This document shows positions 52,527 through 61,838 of a DNA stretch of 64,000 nt, in pieces. Source of the stretch: Deltaproteobacteria bacterium (lineage in GTDB: Bacteria > Desulfobacterota > Binatia > Binatales > Binataceae); the NCBI GenBank assembly GCA_021799495.1, contig JAJZAI010000009.1, forward strand, positions 1-64,000, read 5' to 3'. The notes beneath the pieces are model-generated. The model was not told the DNA's origin and ran no database searches. It saw only the letters and a list, made by a program, of their open reading frames with translations. The stretch's first letter is position 1. The number at the start of each line of letters is the position of its first letter. Made by a program: the position numbers and the translations under genes.

Positions 52527-53483
52527 ATGACGCCTTCCGGCGCGACCGCTGGTTCCACCCGGCCGGATTCGATCGCCGGCCGTGTGACGCGCGGCGTTGC
52601 GGCGGAGGCGCCGCGCGCGAGCCGGCGTGCGGGGGCGCGCGCCGTGATCGTCACCTCCGACGATTTCGGCGCTTCGGCTGAAGCCAACGCCGGCATCCTG
52701 CGCGCCCATCGCGACGGCATCCTCACGGCTGCCAGCCTGATGGTCGCCGGCGCGGCGCGCGGCGAGGCCGCGGAAATCGCGCGCGATTGTCCGAACCTCG
52801 ACGTCGGCCTGCATCTGGTCGTATGCATGGGCGCGAGCGTGCTGGGCGCGGAGCGGCTGCGCGGCATTGTCGATGGCGCGGGCCGCTTCGGCGACAATCC
52901 GGTTGCTTGCGGGATGCGCTACTTCTTCAGCCGCCGGGCGCGAGTGCTGCTGCGCGACGAAATTCGCGCGCAAATCGAAGCCCATCTCCGCCTGATCGGC
53001 CGGCTCGACCATATCGACGGCCATCTCAATTTTCATGTCCATCCCGCGATCGCCGATATCCTGGTGGAGCTTTGCGCGGAATACCGGGTGCCCGCGATGC
53101 GGATTCCGCGCGAACCGGTGTTTACGACGCTGCGGCTTGCGCGCGACCATCTTTCGCGAAAGTTGGTCGAAGCGGTAATTTTCCGCGCTCTCTCGCGGCG
53201 GACCCGGCGGATGCTCGCCGTGTACGGCATTCGCACGACGGATTGGCTCTTTGGGCTGCATCAAACCGGAAACATGAGCGCGGATTATTTGCTCGGCGTG
53301 ATTCGCCGCCTGCCTCTGGGCGTGACCGAGCTGTATTTCCATCCGGCGTGGGATATCGGCGGCGCGACTCCATCCGCCGCCGCACGGCATGAAGTGGAAT
53401 TGCTGACCAATGCCGCCGTGCGCGCGGCGCTCGAAGGCGCGGACGCGCGGCTCACGAATTTCGCCGAGTTGATTCGGTCCTGA
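52527..53483 (+). CDS. hpnK: HpnK, YdjC-like hopanoid-associated deacetylase
   Basis: 318 aa from ATG 52527 (a GTG at 52440 gives a longer N-terminus of low conservation). YdjC/ChbG fold: VIVTSDDFGASAEANAGIL, LDVGLHLVVCMG, HIDGHLNFHVHPAI and ELYFHPAWDIGG, with the His/Asp metal ligands. It likely removes an N-acyl group, consistent with the role proposed for HpnK in amino-sugar hopanoid processing. The first 50 residues are low-complexity. Confidence 0.87.
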   Translation: MTPSGATAGSTRPDSIAGRVTRGVAAEAPRASRRAGARAVIVTSDDFGASAEANAGILRAHRDGILTAASLMVAGAARGEAAEIARDCPNLDVGLHLVVCMGASVLGAERLRGIVDGAGRFGDNPVACGMRYFFSRRARVLLRDEIRAQIEAHLRLIGRLDHIDGHLNFHVHPAIADILVELCAEYRVPAMRIPREPVFTTLRLARDHLSRKLVEAVIFRALSRRTRRMLAVYGIRTTDWLFGLHQTGNMSADYLLGVIRRLPLGVTELYFHPAWDIGGATPSAAARHEVELLTNAAVRAALEGADARLTNFAELIRS

Positions 53484-53599
53484 CGCGGCTCGGGGCGCGC
53501 GGAGGAACTCGCCTCCGACTGTCCTTTGCGCTTAGAATGCATCGTTCCGGAGCGCGCAGGATTGCGCTTCCGGTTATCCAACCCGGAGAAGATCGCCAG

Positions 53600-56173
53600 A
53601 TGTTCGATCAGGAAACCACGCTTGCGGCCGACAAGGCGCTGGAACACCGCCTGCCCGCCAACGTCACTCCCGAACGATACGACCTGCGCCTGACGCCCGA
53701 TTTGCAAACTTTCACTTTCGACGGAGAAGAGACCGTCGCCGTCAGGGTCCATCAGGCGACCGCCGAGGTCGCGCTGAATGCGCTCGAATTGCAAATCGAT
53801 TCCGTCGCCGCCGAACGCGGCGGCGAATCCCTTTCGGCGCGCATCGAAATGGAGTCTGCGCGCGAGCGCGCCCGATTTATTTTCCCGCACGCGCTGGAGC
53901 CCGGCGAATGGAAGTTGACGATCCGGTTCCGCGGCGTGCTCAACGACAAGCTGCACGGCTTCTATCGCAGCCAATACGTCGATTCCGCGGGCAAAACCCA
54001 CGTTCTGGCGACCACTCAGTTCGAGGCGACCGACGCGCGGCGCGCGCTGCCGTGCTGGGACGAACCGGCGCTCAAGGCGGTGTTCGGCGTGACGCTGGTG
54101 GTCGATGAAAAACTCACCGCGCTTTCCAACGCCGGCGTGAAAGCGGCGCGCACGCTCAGCGGCGGCAAAAAGGAAGTCGTCTTCCATGACACGATCCGGA
54201 TGTCCACCTATCTGCTCGCGTTCATCGTCGGCGAATTCGAGGCGACCGAAACCGTCGATGCGGGCACGCCGCTCAGGGTCGTGCACGTTCCGGGCAAGGG
54301 CGGGCTTACCGAATGGGCGAAGCAGATCGGTTCGTTCTCGCTGAAATTTTTCGCCGGCTACTACGGAATTCCCTATCCCGGCGACAAGCTCGACCTGATT
54401 GCGATACCGGACTTCGCCGCCGGCGCGATGGAGAATCTGGGCGCGATCACGTTCCGCGAAACCGCGCTGCTCGCCGACGACAAGACCGCGTCGCGCGCCG
54501 AACTCGAACGGGTCGCCGACGTGGTTTCGCACGAAAACGCGCACATGTGGTTTGGCGATCTGGTCACGATGCGCTGGTGGAACGGAATCTGGCTCAACGA
54601 GGCGTTCGCCACGTTCATGGAGATGTTGGCGGTCGATGCGTGGAAGCCGCAATGGAAACGCTGGGAGAGCTTCGGCGTGTCGCGCGGCGCCGCGATGGCG
54701 ATCGACGCGCTCAAAAGCACCCGTTCGATTGAATACACCGTGCTCAGCCCGGAGGACTGCCGTTCGATGTTCGATGTGCTGACGTACGAAAAGGGCGCGT
54801 CGGTGTTGCGGATGCTCGAGCAGTTCCTCGGCGCCGAGGAGTTTCGCAAAGGCATCTCGCTCTATTTGAAGAAGCATCAGTACGCCAACGCCGAGACCGG
54901 CGATCTCTGGGACGCGCTGGAGGAATCGACCGGCCAGCCGGCGCGCGCGATGATGGATACGTGGATTTTTCAGCAGGGCTTTCCGGTCGTCAGCGCCGAA
55001 CTGGCCGCTGATGGCCGGTCGCTGCGCCTGAGTCAGCGGCGGTTCTTTTACGCGCCGCCGGCAAATCCCGAACCGCAGCTCTGGCATGCGCCGATCATGG
55101 TTCGCGCCGCGACCGATTCGGGCGTCGCTTCGCGCAAGCTGCTGCTCACCACCGCCGAAGCCACGCTCGAATTGCCAGGCAAACCGCGATGGGCGTTGCT
55201 GAATGAGGGCGGACACGGCTTTTTCCGGGTGCGTTATGCGCCCGATTTGCTGGCCGCGCTCACTGCCAATTTGGGCGAGTTGCAGCCGATCGAGCGCTTC
55301 GGACTGGTCAGCGACACCTGGGCCGCGACCGTCGCCGGTCTCACGTCGCTGAGCGAGTTCATGCGAATGGCGGCGCTGTTTCGCGACGAAACGAACCTCA
55401 ACGTGTGGCGCGCGCTGATTGCCGCGTTCAATTATCTGGATATGATCGCGTCTCCGGCGCAGCGTCCCGCCGTCGCCGCGGCAGTGCGCGAGATCGCCGG
55501 ACCCGCCGCGAGCCGCCTCGGATGGTCGCCGACGCCGGGCGAGGACGAATTGCGCGGCCAGTTGCGCGCGACTTTGATAGGCGCGCTCGGAACGATCGGC
55601 GACGATCCGGCCGTGCAGGCGCGGGCCCGCGAACTTTACGCGGAGTGGGACGCGAATCCCGCGCGCGCCGACCGCGATCTGACGCCCGCGCTGGTCGCGA
55701 TTCTCGCGCATTGCGGCGACGCCGCCCGTTACCAGGATTTCAAGCGCCGCTTCAAGTCCGCGCGCACGCCGCAGGAGGAGCAGCGCTATCTGTTTTCGCT
55801 GGCCAATTTCCGCGATCCGGCTTTGCTCGCGGAGACCATGGAGATGACGCTCAACGGTGAAGTGCGCACGCAGAACGCTCCGTACCTGATGCATTCGCTG
55901 CTTTACAATAATGTTTCCCGCTACGCCGCGTGGGACTTTGTGAAAGCCCATTGGGACGTCATCGTCGATCGCTATCCGGACAGCGCGCTGCCGCGGATGT
56001 GCGAGGCGATCAACGGCCTGCTCGACCGGCAGGCGGAGGTCGAGGAGTTCTTCGCCAAACACAAAGTCCGGCTGGGCGGCAAGCTGATCGATCAGCATCT
56101 CGAGCGGCTCGGAGTCGCGGCTGCCTTCCGCAATCGCGAGGGCGCCCGGCTGGAAGCGTCGCTGCGGCCGTGA
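53600..56173 (+). CDS. M1 family aminopeptidase
   Basis: 857 aa from ATG 53600, preceded by GGAGAAG. Exopeptidase motif GAMEN (about 277) and zinc motif HENAHMWFGD with the distal NEAFATFME (HENAH-x18-E). N-terminal beta sandwich starts LPANVTPERYDLRLTPDLQ; the C-terminal half is the long helical ERAP-like domain. No signal peptide, so it is a cytoplasmic peptide-trimming enzyme. The giant antisense ORF over it is a shadow. Confidence 0.95.
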   Translation: MFDQETTLAADKALEHRLPANVTPERYDLRLTPDLQTFTFDGEETVAVRVHQATAEVALNALELQIDSVAAERGGESLSARIEMESARERARFIFPHALEPGEWKLTIRFRGVLNDKLHGFYRSQYVDSAGKTHVLATTQFEATDARRALPCWDEPALKAVFGVTLVVDEKLTALSNAGVKAARTLSGGKKEVVFHDTIRMSTYLLAFIVGEFEATETVDAGTPLRVVHVPGKGGLTEWAKQIGSFSLKFFAGYYGIPYPGDKLDLIAIPDFAAGAMENLGAITFRETALLADDKTASRAELERVADVVSHENAHMWFGDLVTMRWWNGIWLNEAFATFMEMLAVDAWKPQWKRWESFGVSRGAAMAIDALKSTRSIEYTVLSPEDCRSMFDVLTYEKGASVLRMLEQFLGAEEFRKGISLYLKKHQYANAETGDLWDALEESTGQPARAMMDTWIFQQGFPVVSAELAADGRSLRLSQRRFFYAPPANPEPQLWHAPIMVRAATDSGVASRKLLLTTAEATLELPGKPRWALLNEGGHGFFRVRYAPDLLAALTANLGELQPIERFGLVSDTWAATVAGLTSLSEFMRMAALFRDETNLNVWRALIAAFNYLDMIASPAQRPAVAAAVREIAGPAASRLGWSPTPGEDELRGQLRATLIGALGTIGDDPAVQARARELYAEWDANPARADRDLTPALVAILAHCGDAARYQDFKRRFKSARTPQEEQRYLFSLANFRDPALLAETMEMTLNGEVRTQNAPYLMHSLLYNNVSRYAAWDFVKAHWDVIVDRYPDSALPRMCEAINGLLDRQAEVEEFFAKHKVRLGGKLIDQHLERLGVAAAFRNREGARLEASLRP

Positions 56174-56198
56174 GCCGGCCGGCGGCGCGCAGGATCGG

Positions 56199-57311
56199 CT
56201 AGGCGCGCGGCGGAGGAATTGCCACGGCCACGCCGCATTTGCGCGCCGTGTACCGGCCGAGCAGCCTGACCACATCGGGAATCACGTGGCCGATCGCTTC
56301 GGGCCGGTAACCGACCGCTTCCGGCCCCTGCGCCCGCATCATCCCGAACGTCGAGAGCCGGAATAGTCCGGCGACCGCCTGGCAGTACCGGAAGTGCTTG
56401 AGATCCATCGGCGCGAGCGCCTGATAGGCCGGAATGTAGAGCGCCGCGAACAGGCGGCGCAACGTATTTCCCGCCGGGTTGTCCCGCATCCATCGCGGCC
56501 GATCCATCGCGCTGGTTGCGAGTATCGCCGCGGTGGTCGCGGCGTCCAGATGGCGGTCGCCGCGGTCCGCTTTTACCCAATCGATTACGCCGGTCACCCT
56601 GAAGCCGCTGACGATCACGTTCTGCGGATGGTAATCCAGATGCACGGGAACTTCCGGCGCCGATCGGAAGCGCGGCGCCTCTTGCCGCAGCTTGAGGAAA
56701 GCGTCTTCAAGGCCGGGCAACGGTCCGCGTTCGATCCGTTCGCCGATCGCCGCCAGCGCGCGATCGAGCAGCGTCGCCGCGGACTGCGAACCGGCGCCAT
56801 TTCCGTTGTTCGGGTTCGGCGCGGCGGCTCCGCCGGCTGGAATCGTCGCGGCCGGCAATCGATGCAATTTTGTCTGAGCGTGCACGAACGCGGCGAATCC
56901 CAGCGAGAAGGTTTGGAACGCCTGCGGAAAACTTTTAGTCGCAAAGAGCGGTCCGCCCGCCGCCCGTTCCATGATCATAAACGGCGCGCCCAGCGCCGCC
57001 CGGTTTGGTTCGAAGGCGAACGGACGCGGCGTTGGATAGCCGGCCCGCGCCAGATTGAACATCACGCGGCTTTCATGCGCCGCCTTGGCGTGGGCCGCTA
57101 ATCCTTCATAGCAGCGCAACACCAGCCGCGCGCCGGTTGGAATATCCGCGGCGCGCTGGGTGTGCGCCGCAAGCTCGAACTCGAAGATGGTCGTTTCCCA
57201 TCCGGAGGCGAGCGGGCGGAAAAGGCCGAGCGGGGCGCCTAGCCATTCGCTCAGCCTTTCGCTGATCGCTTCAACGGCCGATGGGCCGCCGGCTTCAACC
57301 GCCGATTCCAT
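56199..57311 (-). CDS. APH-fold phosphotransferase family protein
   Basis: 370 aa. Kinase catalytic loop VPVHLDYHPQNVIV and metal motif GVIDWVKADRGD mark the aminoglycoside phosphotransferase / choline kinase-like fold. N-terminal lobe has ATP-binding LASGWETTIFEFEL and MIMERAAGGPLF. The C-terminal third is helical and not family-typical. Substrate unknown; resistance function is not implied by homology. Confidence 0.85.
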   Translation of the reverse strand: MESAVEAGGPSAVEAISERLSEWLGAPLGLFRPLASGWETTIFEFELAAHTQRAADIPTGARLVLRCYEGLAAHAKAAHESRVMFNLARAGYPTPRPFAFEPNRAALGAPFMIMERAAGGPLFATKSFPQAFQTFSLGFAAFVHAQTKLHRLPAATIPAGGAAAPNPNNGNGAGSQSAATLLDRALAAIGERIERGPLPGLEDAFLKLRQEAPRFRSAPEVPVHLDYHPQNVIVSGFRVTGVIDWVKADRGDRHLDAATTAAILATSAMDRPRWMRDNPAGNTLRRLFAALYIPAYQALAPMDLKHFRYCQAVAGLFRLSTFGMMRAQGPEAVGYRPEAIGHVIPDVVRLLGRYTARKCGVAVAIPPPRA

Positions 57312-57376
57312 AACGCGCCGGCACCGTTCAGCCGGAAATCGCCGGCGCGCATCCGGAGCGCGGAACGCGCGCGGTT

Positions 57377-58549
57377 TCAGTGCTGGATTGCGGGCTGATT
57401 GGACGGCGCTCCGATCATGCCGGGCGGCAGTTGCAGCGGCACTTGCAGCTTTTCAGGCGCATAATCCGGATTCTCCTTGCCCTCGTGGTACTGCTGCTGC
57501 AAGGTCGAGGTGAGCAGCGGCCCGTTGGTCTTGCTCACGTCGATCGTGACCTCGACCGACAGGCCCATTCTAAGCGGCTTGTCCGCCGGCGGAGGCTCGT
57601 TCAACACGATTTTGACCGGTACACGCTGAACCACTTTGACCCAATTGCCGGTCGCGTTTTCGGGCGGCAACAACGCGAACGCCGCGCCCGTGCCGACGCT
57701 AATCGAATCGACGTGCGCTTGGTACACGTACCCTGGATAGATGTCGGCTTCGACCTCCGCGGGCTGGCCGACGCGAACGTCAGTAAGCTGGGTCTCTTTG
57801 TAATTCGCCGTGACATAGAGGCGATCGACTGGCACGATCGCCATCAGCGGCTCGCCCGGCTGAATCCGGTTGCCGACATGCACGCTCTTGCGCGTAACGA
57901 TTCCCGGCAGCGGCGCGCGGATGATCGAGTAGCTCAGATCGAGCTTCGCCGCTTCGACCGCGGCTTGGGCCTGCTGCACAATCGGCCGATCGTAGCGTGA
58001 ATGGTCCAAGCCCACTTCGCTTTCGCCGCCGAGCGCGGCTTGCGCCTGCTGCACCTGATGCTCGGCGAGCGCGCGATCGGCCAGCGCAACCCGGTAAGCG
58101 GTCGTGGCCTGATCGTAGTACTCGCGCGAAACCACGCCCTGCTCGCGCAGCGCCTTGCCGCGCTGATAATCGATTTCCGCCTGCCGGAGCTGCGAATCCG
58201 CCAGCTGGTAGCCGGCCTGCGCGGCGGCAAGCTGCGCGTAAAGCTGGTCGACCGATTGCCGCGCGCGCTCCAGTTGCGCCTGTGCCTGATCGAGCCGCAC
58301 CTCGTAGTCCCGTGGATCGAGTTCCAGCAGCAGGTCACCGGCTTTTACGCGCCAGTTTTCTTCGACGAAAAGCTTTGCGACGGTTCCCGGAATCCGCGAG
58401 GAAACCAGGGCCACGGTGCCGTCAACGTAGGCGTCGTCGGTCGAGACGTGGCTTTCGAGGTATTGATAATAACGCCAGCCCGGAGCCAATAGGGCGATCA
58501 CGGCAATCGCCACCACCACCAAAACGATCTTGCGCGCGGCAGGCTTCAT
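57377..58549 (-). CDS. HlyD/EmrA-type membrane fusion protein
   Basis: 390 aa. Single N-terminal membrane anchor (IVLVVVAIAVIALLAPGW), then YLESHVSTDDAYVDGTVALV, biotinyl-lipoyl half motifs, a long coiled-coil hairpin (LDQAQAQLERARQSVDQLY) and PENATGNWVKVVQRVPVKI, an EmrA signature. It would link an inner membrane MFS pump to an outer membrane channel, but no emrB or tolC gene is adjacent: the next gene downstream is the phosphotransferase. Driven by a good promoter at 58631-58659. Confidence 0.9.
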   Translation of the reverse strand: MKPAARKIVLVVVAIAVIALLAPGWRYYQYLESHVSTDDAYVDGTVALVSSRIPGTVAKLFVEENWRVKAGDLLLELDPRDYEVRLDQAQAQLERARQSVDQLYAQLAAAQAGYQLADSQLRQAEIDYQRGKALREQGVVSREYYDQATTAYRVALADRALAEHQVQQAQAALGGESEVGLDHSRYDRPIVQQAQAAVEAAKLDLSYSIIRAPLPGIVTRKSVHVGNRIQPGEPLMAIVPVDRLYVTANYKETQLTDVRVGQPAEVEADIYPGYVYQAHVDSISVGTGAAFALLPPENATGNWVKVVQRVPVKIVLNEPPPADKPLRMGLSVEVTIDVSKTNGPLLTSTLQQQYHEGKENPDYAPEKLQVPLQLPPGMIGAPSNQPAIQH

Positions 58550-58630
58550 GTATGCGCCGCCCGAAAGGGTTCGCCGATGGTGAATGCGTCAGTCATTCCC
58601 ATTTCATGCTTGTCCGATTTCACGTGACGC

Positions 58631-58659
58631 TAAATATGATTTTAAGCCCTTGCTGTCAA
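58631..58659 (-). promoter_or_regulatory. Promoter of the membrane fusion protein gene
   Basis: Minus strand TTGACA, 17-base spacer, TATTTA; leader of about 75 bases to ATG 58549. Sequence around it is locally AT-rich. Confidence 0.55.
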
Positions 58660-58733
58660 ACGCGGAACTCTCCGGTCCCGCTGATTGCGCGATTTGCGGG
58701 ACTAGGCCGCGGTGGCGGCTTTTGGCGCCTGTC

Positions 58734-59426
58734 TCAAGGAGGAAACTTGAGCGTGACATCGGTGCCGGTAAAAACGCTCTGCACCACTTCGTTGTTGTAA
58801 ATAAGGTCAATGTTGAATACGCCGCGAAACCCGACTTCCGTGAAGGTCGCGTCCACCCGCGCCCCGGCCCCTCCCGCCGGCGAGTCGAACAGGATTATGG
58901 CCGGGGCGGTCGCTTCGACGACGTAGGCATTTTGTTCGTCTTCGACCAGCGCGTCGAATACTTGTAGATACGGACCTTTCACAAAAAACCTCACGTCGGG
59001 ACTGGCTTCGGGTGGAAAATTCGACACCGGCCCCCAATTGCCGACGGCCAGTCCGAAGCGATCCACCGTCGAGCCCAGATGTCTGACCGTCAGGCCGGTG
59101 ATGATCTCGACGCTGAGCAGCGAATCGTCGTTGGTCAGTTTGTTGACCGCGATCCGCACCGGCGGCGCATTGTTGACGATTATAATATTCAGCGGCACGA
59201 CGCCGGTAATCGTCCACGACGAACGCGAGTCGGCGATCTTTGCGACGAACGGCGTGCCCAGCCGTCCAACGATGCGGAAGCTGTTTTGCGGCGGGATATT
59301 CGGCGTGTTGCCCGGCAGCGTGATGTCGGTATAGCCGAACCCGTTGCATCCCGCCGACCCGAGGACGAGTAGCGCCAGCGCGAGCGCTCCGGCCGCGGCC
59401 CGGAGGATTGAGGCGGCGTTTCTCAT
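58734..59426 (-). CDS. Lipoprotein of unknown function
   Basis: 230 aa from ATG 59426 (an ATG at 59444 is also possible). A signal peptide ends in a lipobox-like VLGSAGC. The mature part is beta-rich (FRIVGRLGTPFVAKIADSRS, NIIIVNNAPPVRIAVNK, VFNIDLIYNNEVVQSVF) without known motifs. It starts 24 bases after the stop of the larger lipoprotein gene upstream, so both are probably one operon. Confidence 0.7.
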   Translation of the reverse strand: MRNAASILRAAAGALALALLVLGSAGCNGFGYTDITLPGNTPNIPPQNSFRIVGRLGTPFVAKIADSRSSWTITGVVPLNIIIVNNAPPVRIAVNKLTNDDSLLSVEIITGLTVRHLGSTVDRFGLAVGNWGPVSNFPPEASPDVRFFVKGPYLQVFDALVEDEQNAYVVEATAPAIILFDSPAGGAGARVDATFTEVGFRGVFNIDLIYNNEVVQSVFTGTDVTLKFPP

Positions 59427-59450
59427 GATGCTTGTTCGTTCCATCCGCGC

Positions 59451-61661
59451 TTACGGAGTGGGAGCGACCACGACCGGGCCGATCGTTTGATTGCATATCA
59501 GGCACTGCGACCCTTGACCGGAATCGCAGACTTGCGGGCACGGCGACGGCGTTGGCGAAGGCGCCGGAACCGGAGTCGAGACCACCGCCGCAACCGGACT
59601 CCCGGCGACGCCGGAATCGAACGCGGTCAGCTCATAGGCGTCCGGCGGCGCGCAAATCGCGTAGGTCGCCGAAGTCGAGGAGGGCGGCGGCGCGACGCCG
59701 ATGGTCTGGACGTCGACGTATTCGCCGTTAGTCGGATCCTGCTTCGACAAAACAAGGCTCGTGTCCGTGCCGACGTTTGCGACCGATTGCGGGCCGAACA
59801 GGCTGCCGTGGCCAGCGCATTCGATCGTCAGCGGGTCCTGCGGCGGCGAAATAGCCGTTGGCGAGGACGTGCAGGAGTCAGTCACATTCTGGATATTCGC
59901 CGCGACGCTGTAGGTGTGGCCGGTCGTGATCTGGGGCATGCCATTAAAGACGTCCTGCGCGGTCGCGAAGACGTCGAAACTGCCGACCGAGCTTGACAGC
60001 GGCACGTTTATCGAGAACGGAATTTGCGTGCTGGCCGTCGATCCGGGCGGAATCGTGACCATCTGCACGTTTTCGATATTGTTGGAGCCGTGGTCCTCCG
60101 CGACGACCAGCACGTTGACCTGCGGCAGCGTCGGCGACGCGTTGGCGGGAATCGCCACCGCGACATGGCCGGTCAGCGTTCCGTGCGACAGGCTGATCGT
60201 GCAGACATTGCTCACACGGGTCGCCGGCGACGGGCATTTGTAGTTGGTTTGCGCCGGGACGATTTCCGCGAGAAACGAGTCAAAACCGGCGGCATTGACC
60301 GAAAGTCCATAATTGGATTCGTTCGGCTCAACCGGCAGATGGGCGAATGGCGATCTGTTGAAGCCGTTGCCCGGCATCGGGAAGTATCCAGCCTCATCGG
60401 AGCTCCCGGTCGCCACCGAAACGCATCCGGTTGGCGAGGTCCCGCAGTCGGCGCCGCTGACTGCCGGATCAGGCACCAGAAGCTGCAAGGTCGCCGCCGC
60501 TATCCCAACGCCCGCGCCGCATTGATCAACGATTCTGCCGCTAAAGGACGACGACGTGCGCTGTTCGATTTGCAGGGTGGGCGCGACGACCGACTGGCTC
60601 GCGACCAGAACCAGATTACCGGCCACCGCGAAGCTGTTTGATTTCCCCGATGCGTAAATGTCGTACGCGGTGCCGACGCTGGTCGCCGGCAAAAACAGGG
60701 AAAACCCGCACGTCGATTTTTTGTTGCACGAAGCCGGCAGCGGCACGCTTTCAATTACCTGGTTGGTGCCGGAAAGTTCCGCCGTGATAGTCACCGGGCG
60801 GTGGGATGCGTCGAAGGTTGTTTTGCCCTTCGGGTACTCGACCGTGCCCGTGATTGTCCCCGCCAGCGCTCCCGCCGGAAAGACGCCGTTCGAGCCGGTC
60901 TGGATCAGATTGTCGATAGCCGGCGTGATCGTGACGGGTCCGGTTGAGCCCAGCGGCGGCGGGCCGACCGCGACGTTCAGCGCGAAAATAAGCGGCGAAA
61001 GCTGCTGCTTCGCAACCTGGAATCCAGATCCCGAAGCCGGCAGCGAAAACTTGAGGTACCTGGTTTGAAGCGACGAATTCATCACCGCCGGATAGTTGAC
61101 GCAGCCCTCGCCGAGCGCGCCGCTACAGGTGGGAATCACGTTGCCGGCTTGCAGAGGATCAAGAAAGACCTCGAACTGGTAATAGGATCTCGGCGGAGCC
61201 TGGGCGACATTGAACAACTCCGAGGTGTTCTGCAGAGCGTTCATGTCGATTTGCATTTCCGGACGGCCCTGACCGATCAGCGCGTTGCTGGTGGCGCCGT
61301 AAAACAATCCGCCGAATCCCGAACCCGTACTTATAAAACCGGTTGGGGCCCGGATGCCGGTGGCTTGCGGCGCGGTAATCGTAACCCAGTGCGGGCTGAA
61401 TTCGCTGACATCCGGGCTGGTCGAAGGATTCATCCGTATTTCGACCACGTTCAGAAAAACGTTTTTGTATCCGCTCGCGCTCAAATTTGACGTGTTGAAG
61501 CCAACCGCGACGTAGCCGTTACTGACTGGCACGCGCGCGGCCGCCGCCGTGCCGGAACTGCTTCCTCCTCCGCCGCAGCCGTCGGCCAGGACCAGGCCAA
61601 GCACGGCCAAAAGCGGAACGATCAGCGCCAACGCCGTCCATTTTGACGATAAATTCTTCAC
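59451..61661 (-). CDS. Large surface lipoprotein with an N-terminal DUF4382-like domain
   Basis: 736 aa. Signal peptide with lipobox-like region LVLADGCGGGG at Cys29, followed by a Gly/Ser linker. Residues about 48-270 resemble DUF4382 (VAVGFNTSNLSASGYKNVFL, then NVVEIRMNPS, and a beta domain with YQFEVFLDPLQ). The rest is a chain of Ig- or carboxypeptidase-regulatory-like beta domains (LTGHVAVAIPANASPTLPQV). It ends with a Cys-rich motif (CPQVCDSGQGSQCLICNQ). Probably an outer-surface adhesion or binding protein. Confidence 0.72.
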   Translation of the reverse strand: MKNLSSKWTALALIVPLLAVLGLVLADGCGGGGSSSGTAAAARVPVSNGYVAVGFNTSNLSASGYKNVFLNVVEIRMNPSTSPDVSEFSPHWVTITAPQATGIRAPTGFISTGSGFGGLFYGATSNALIGQGRPEMQIDMNALQNTSELFNVAQAPPRSYYQFEVFLDPLQAGNVIPTCSGALGEGCVNYPAVMNSSLQTRYLKFSLPASGSGFQVAKQQLSPLIFALNVAVGPPPLGSTGPVTITPAIDNLIQTGSNGVFPAGALAGTITGTVEYPKGKTTFDASHRPVTITAELSGTNQVIESVPLPASCNKKSTCGFSLFLPATSVGTAYDIYASGKSNSFAVAGNLVLVASQSVVAPTLQIEQRTSSSFSGRIVDQCGAGVGIAAATLQLLVPDPAVSGADCGTSPTGCVSVATGSSDEAGYFPMPGNGFNRSPFAHLPVEPNESNYGLSVNAAGFDSFLAEIVPAQTNYKCPSPATRVSNVCTISLSHGTLTGHVAVAIPANASPTLPQVNVLVVAEDHGSNNIENVQMVTIPPGSTASTQIPFSINVPLSSSVGSFDVFATAQDVFNGMPQITTGHTYSVAANIQNVTDSCTSSPTAISPPQDPLTIECAGHGSLFGPQSVANVGTDTSLVLSKQDPTNGEYVDVQTIGVAPPPSSTSATYAICAPPDAYELTAFDSGVAGSPVAAVVSTPVPAPSPTPSPCPQVCDSGQGSQCLICNQTIGPVVVAPTP

Positions 61662-61699
61662 TCGATCGCGACCATCCGCCGAATCTGGATTACGGGTTG

Positions 61700-61727
61700 G
61701 GATAACCTAACGATGAAGTGAAGGCAA
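61700..61727 (-). promoter_or_regulatory. Candidate promoter of the lipoprotein pair
   Basis: Minus strand TTGCCT, 16 bases and TTATCC upstream of ATG 61661. Weak match, found by eye. Confidence 0.25.
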
Positions 61728-61838
61728 GTAAGCGAATCTCACGGGATGATTTAGTGGCGCTTTATGATGCGCTGGCTGATTCGGCGGCGTATATTGGGAG
61801 GGCTTGACTGTGGCCATTGGCGGTTTGGAAAATCAGAT

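Noticed and set aside
53285-56275. 996-aa minus-strand ORF
   Set aside because: Exactly antisense to the M1 aminopeptidase and without recognisable domains.
56199-57311. Aminoglycoside resistance gene
   Set aside because: Only the general APH kinase fold is visible; specificity residues cannot be assigned and many such proteins act on other substrates.
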